This document shows positions 14,913 through 15,687 of a stretch of DNA of 15,687 bases, in pieces. The stretch comes from Acidithiobacillus_B sp049965315. GTDB lineage: Bacteria > Pseudomonadota > Gammaproteobacteria > Acidithiobacillales > Acidithiobacillaceae. Each line of letters begins with the position of its first letter. The stretch's first letter is position 1. The position numbers were made by a program, and so were the translations under genes. Below the pieces are notes generated by a model. It saw only the letters and a program-made list of their open reading frames with translations, searched no databases and was not told the origin of the DNA. Location: contig NZ_JBMFWL010000041.1 of NCBI RefSeq assembly GCF_049965315.1, positions 1 through 15,687 of the forward strand, read 5' to 3'.

Positions 14913-15299
14913 TTAAAAAATGAGGATCTGCGCCCCTTCCGCATCGCTGAGAAATCTGGTGAGCCCCATGGCGCCGGAGACGATGCCCTCCAGCTCCGCT
15001 TCCTTGACCCCCATGATGTCCATGGCCATGGAGCAGGCATAGATCTTGGCGTCGCCTAGTTCCACTGCCTGCTCGAAGATCTGATAAAATGGAGGGGCAT
15101 TCTTCTGCGCCATCATCTCCCCCATGGCCCCCGCGGCGGGCGCCTCCTTGTCATGCCCCCGGATAAAGAATGGAAAGGCATTCATGGAAATGAAAACGGA
15201 CACCTCCGTGCCCGATACCGCGGCAACGGAGGCGGTCATGGCGGCAAACTGCAATTTCTCGCGTTGCCCACTCAAACAGACGATGAATAATCCTGACAT
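14913..15299 (-). CDS. DsrE-family sulfurtransferase-like protein
   Basis: A 128-residue protein of the DsrE/DsrF-like superfamily, close to the DsrE3 type found with tusA in sulfur oxidisers. Residues 1-9 form the first strand (MSGLFIVCL), the middle is rich in Met, Ala and Phe, and the conserved Cys89 lies in IYACSMAMDIMGV, where DsrE3 proteins hold their sulfur-binding Cys. The second Cys reported in archaeal DsrE3A, eight residues later, is missing here; the only other Cys is Cys8. It probably exchanges thiosulfonate or persulfide with TusA in the cytoplasm. The ATG at 15299 was chosen because AGGAG lies 5 nt before it; the longer frame to 15356 adds an unrelated N-terminal stretch. First gene of its operon. 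Confidence 0.88.
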   Translation of the reverse strand: MSGLFIVCLSGQREKLQFAAMTASVAAVSGTEVSVFISMNAFPFFIRGHDKEAPAAGAMGEMMAQKNAPPFYQIFEQAVELGDAKIYACSMAMDIMGVKEAELEGIVSGAMGLTRFLSDAEGAQILIF

Positions 15300-15418
15300 G
15301 ACAACTCCTGTGCCTAGGGTCCACTTTTCTTTAGCAGTAACTGTGCCATTCACCATAAGCGGATAAATATGCCGGTAAGGTCCATTTTGGCTAAATTATT
15401 AGTTAATTAGTTGATAAT

Positions 15419-15424
15419 ATTATA
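15419..15424 (-). promoter_or_regulatory. Probable -10 box of the dsrE operon
   Basis: A perfect TATAAT on the minus strand sits in a strongly AT-rich patch (about 15391-15435), predicting a leader of roughly 110 nt before the dsrE start. The hexamer 17 nt upstream is AGAAAT, a poor -35. One ATGACA half-site overlaps the spacer, which is the position expected for an activator or repressor. A direct repeat TTAGTTAA/TTAGTTGA (15399-15414) lies just downstream. Confidence 0.5.
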
Positions 15425-15436
15425 GTGATTAATAGC

Positions 15437-15498
15437 ATGACATTTCTCCTTGTCATGACAAAAATCCTCGGGTATTGTCATGACATGACAGGTGTCAT
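15437..15498. promoter_or_regulatory. Cluster of ATGACA/TGTCAT sites upstream of dsrE
   Basis: Within 62 bp there are seven occurrences of the hexamer ATGACA or its complement TGTCAT. They form two perfect 10-bp palindromes TGTCATGACA (15451-15460 and 15476-15485, 25 bp apart), an outer dyad ATGACA-N8-TGTCAT (15437-15456) and another ATGACA-GG-TGTCAT (15485-15498). This density upstream of a sulfur operon is very unlikely to be chance and suggests cooperative binding of a dimeric regulator. I cannot name the regulator. Confidence 0.7.
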
Positions 15499-15560
15499 CG
15501 CAGGGCTTCGGCTTCTACGGGAACTACCCAACTGATCTGACAAGGTAACTGGCCGGATAC

Positions 15561-15573
15561 TGGACAAAGTCCA
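15561..15573. repeat. Short palindrome near the putative mobile element start
   Basis: TGGAC-AAA-GTCCA is a perfect 5-bp dyad 23 nt before the ATG of the right-edge gene. It may belong to the promoter or terminal region of that element. The element boundary cannot be set because only one end is in the window. Confidence 0.25.
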
Positions 15574-15596
15574 ACCGATCCTGTATACCTTGGGGC

Positions 15597-15687
15597 ATGA
15601 CGGCCCCACCAATCACCGAACAACAGCGTATGGACCTGCGACGCGTGCAGGTCCGGCCCATTGTGCCCAGCGAGTTGGAACGCTGGA
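15597..15687 (+). CDS. N-terminus of a possible DUF4338-type transposase (cut by window edge)
   Basis: Only the first 30 codons are present, from an ATG at 15597: MTAPPITEQQRMDLRRVQV then RPIVPSELERW. The VRPI-P-E--RW pattern recalls the start of proteins with a DUF4338 domain, found fused to insertion-sequence transposases and also in the DruA protein of the Druantia defence system. The ribosome site is weak (TTGGGG). The gene is divergent from the sulfur operon and could mark an insertion element placed just upstream of the operator cluster. With so little sequence the assignment is tentative. Confidence 0.4.
   Translation, partial: MTAPPITEQQRMDLRRVQVRPIVPSELERW

Overview
The window looks like a stretch of chromosome from a GC-rich, sulfur-oxidising acidophile, most plausibly Acidithiobacillus or a close relative. 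This is an inference from gene content (a DsrE/TusA/SQR-type sulfur operon next to ordinary proteobacterial housekeeping genes) and from base composition; no rRNA or other phylogenetic marker is present. There are 15 complete protein genes and two genes cut by the window edges. No tRNA, rRNA or CRISPR array is visible.

Left part (1-7502, all minus strand). Transcription enters at about 7545 and runs leftward through five tightly coupled genes: a GH15 glucoamylase/glucodextranase-type enzyme, an SDR closely resembling glucose 1-dehydrogenase, a GMC flavoprotein oxidoreductase, an MFS transporter and a type II NADH dehydrogenase. Every junction overlaps by 4-11 nt. Together they read as a sugar-oxidation module: an alpha-glucan is trimmed to glucose, glucose is oxidised by NAD(P)- and FAD-dependent enzymes, a product or substrate crosses the membrane, and NADH is passed to quinone. 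Beyond a 108-nt gap lie two small genes of unknown function that look like distant tandem paralogues; the second runs off the left edge.

Middle (7503-12606). A 586-nt divergent intergenic region with several small inverted repeats separates the sugar operon from a plus-strand pair: an MCE/MlaD-type lipid-binding protein with a probable TTG start, and a PqiC-like lipoprotein. No permease or ATPase gene accompanies them. Converging on this pair are proS (prolyl-tRNA synthetase) and a universal stress protein gene, coupled by an ATGA overlap. A glutathione peroxidase gene lies upstream of proS on the same strand.

Right part (12792-15498, minus strand). The four-gene operon dsrE - tusA - SQR-like flavoprotein - DUF1641 ends in a clean intrinsic terminator. 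It should relay sulfane sulfur between small carrier proteins and a membrane-associated, quinone-linked flavoprotein. Its upstream region has a perfect TATAAT box without a good -35, preceded by a dense cluster of ATGACA/TGTCAT half-sites, including two perfect TGTCATGACA palindromes 25 bp apart. This looks like an uncharacterised operator or activator array. At the right edge a plus-strand gene begins whose N-terminus resembles DUF4338-type transposase proteins, possibly the end of an insertion element.
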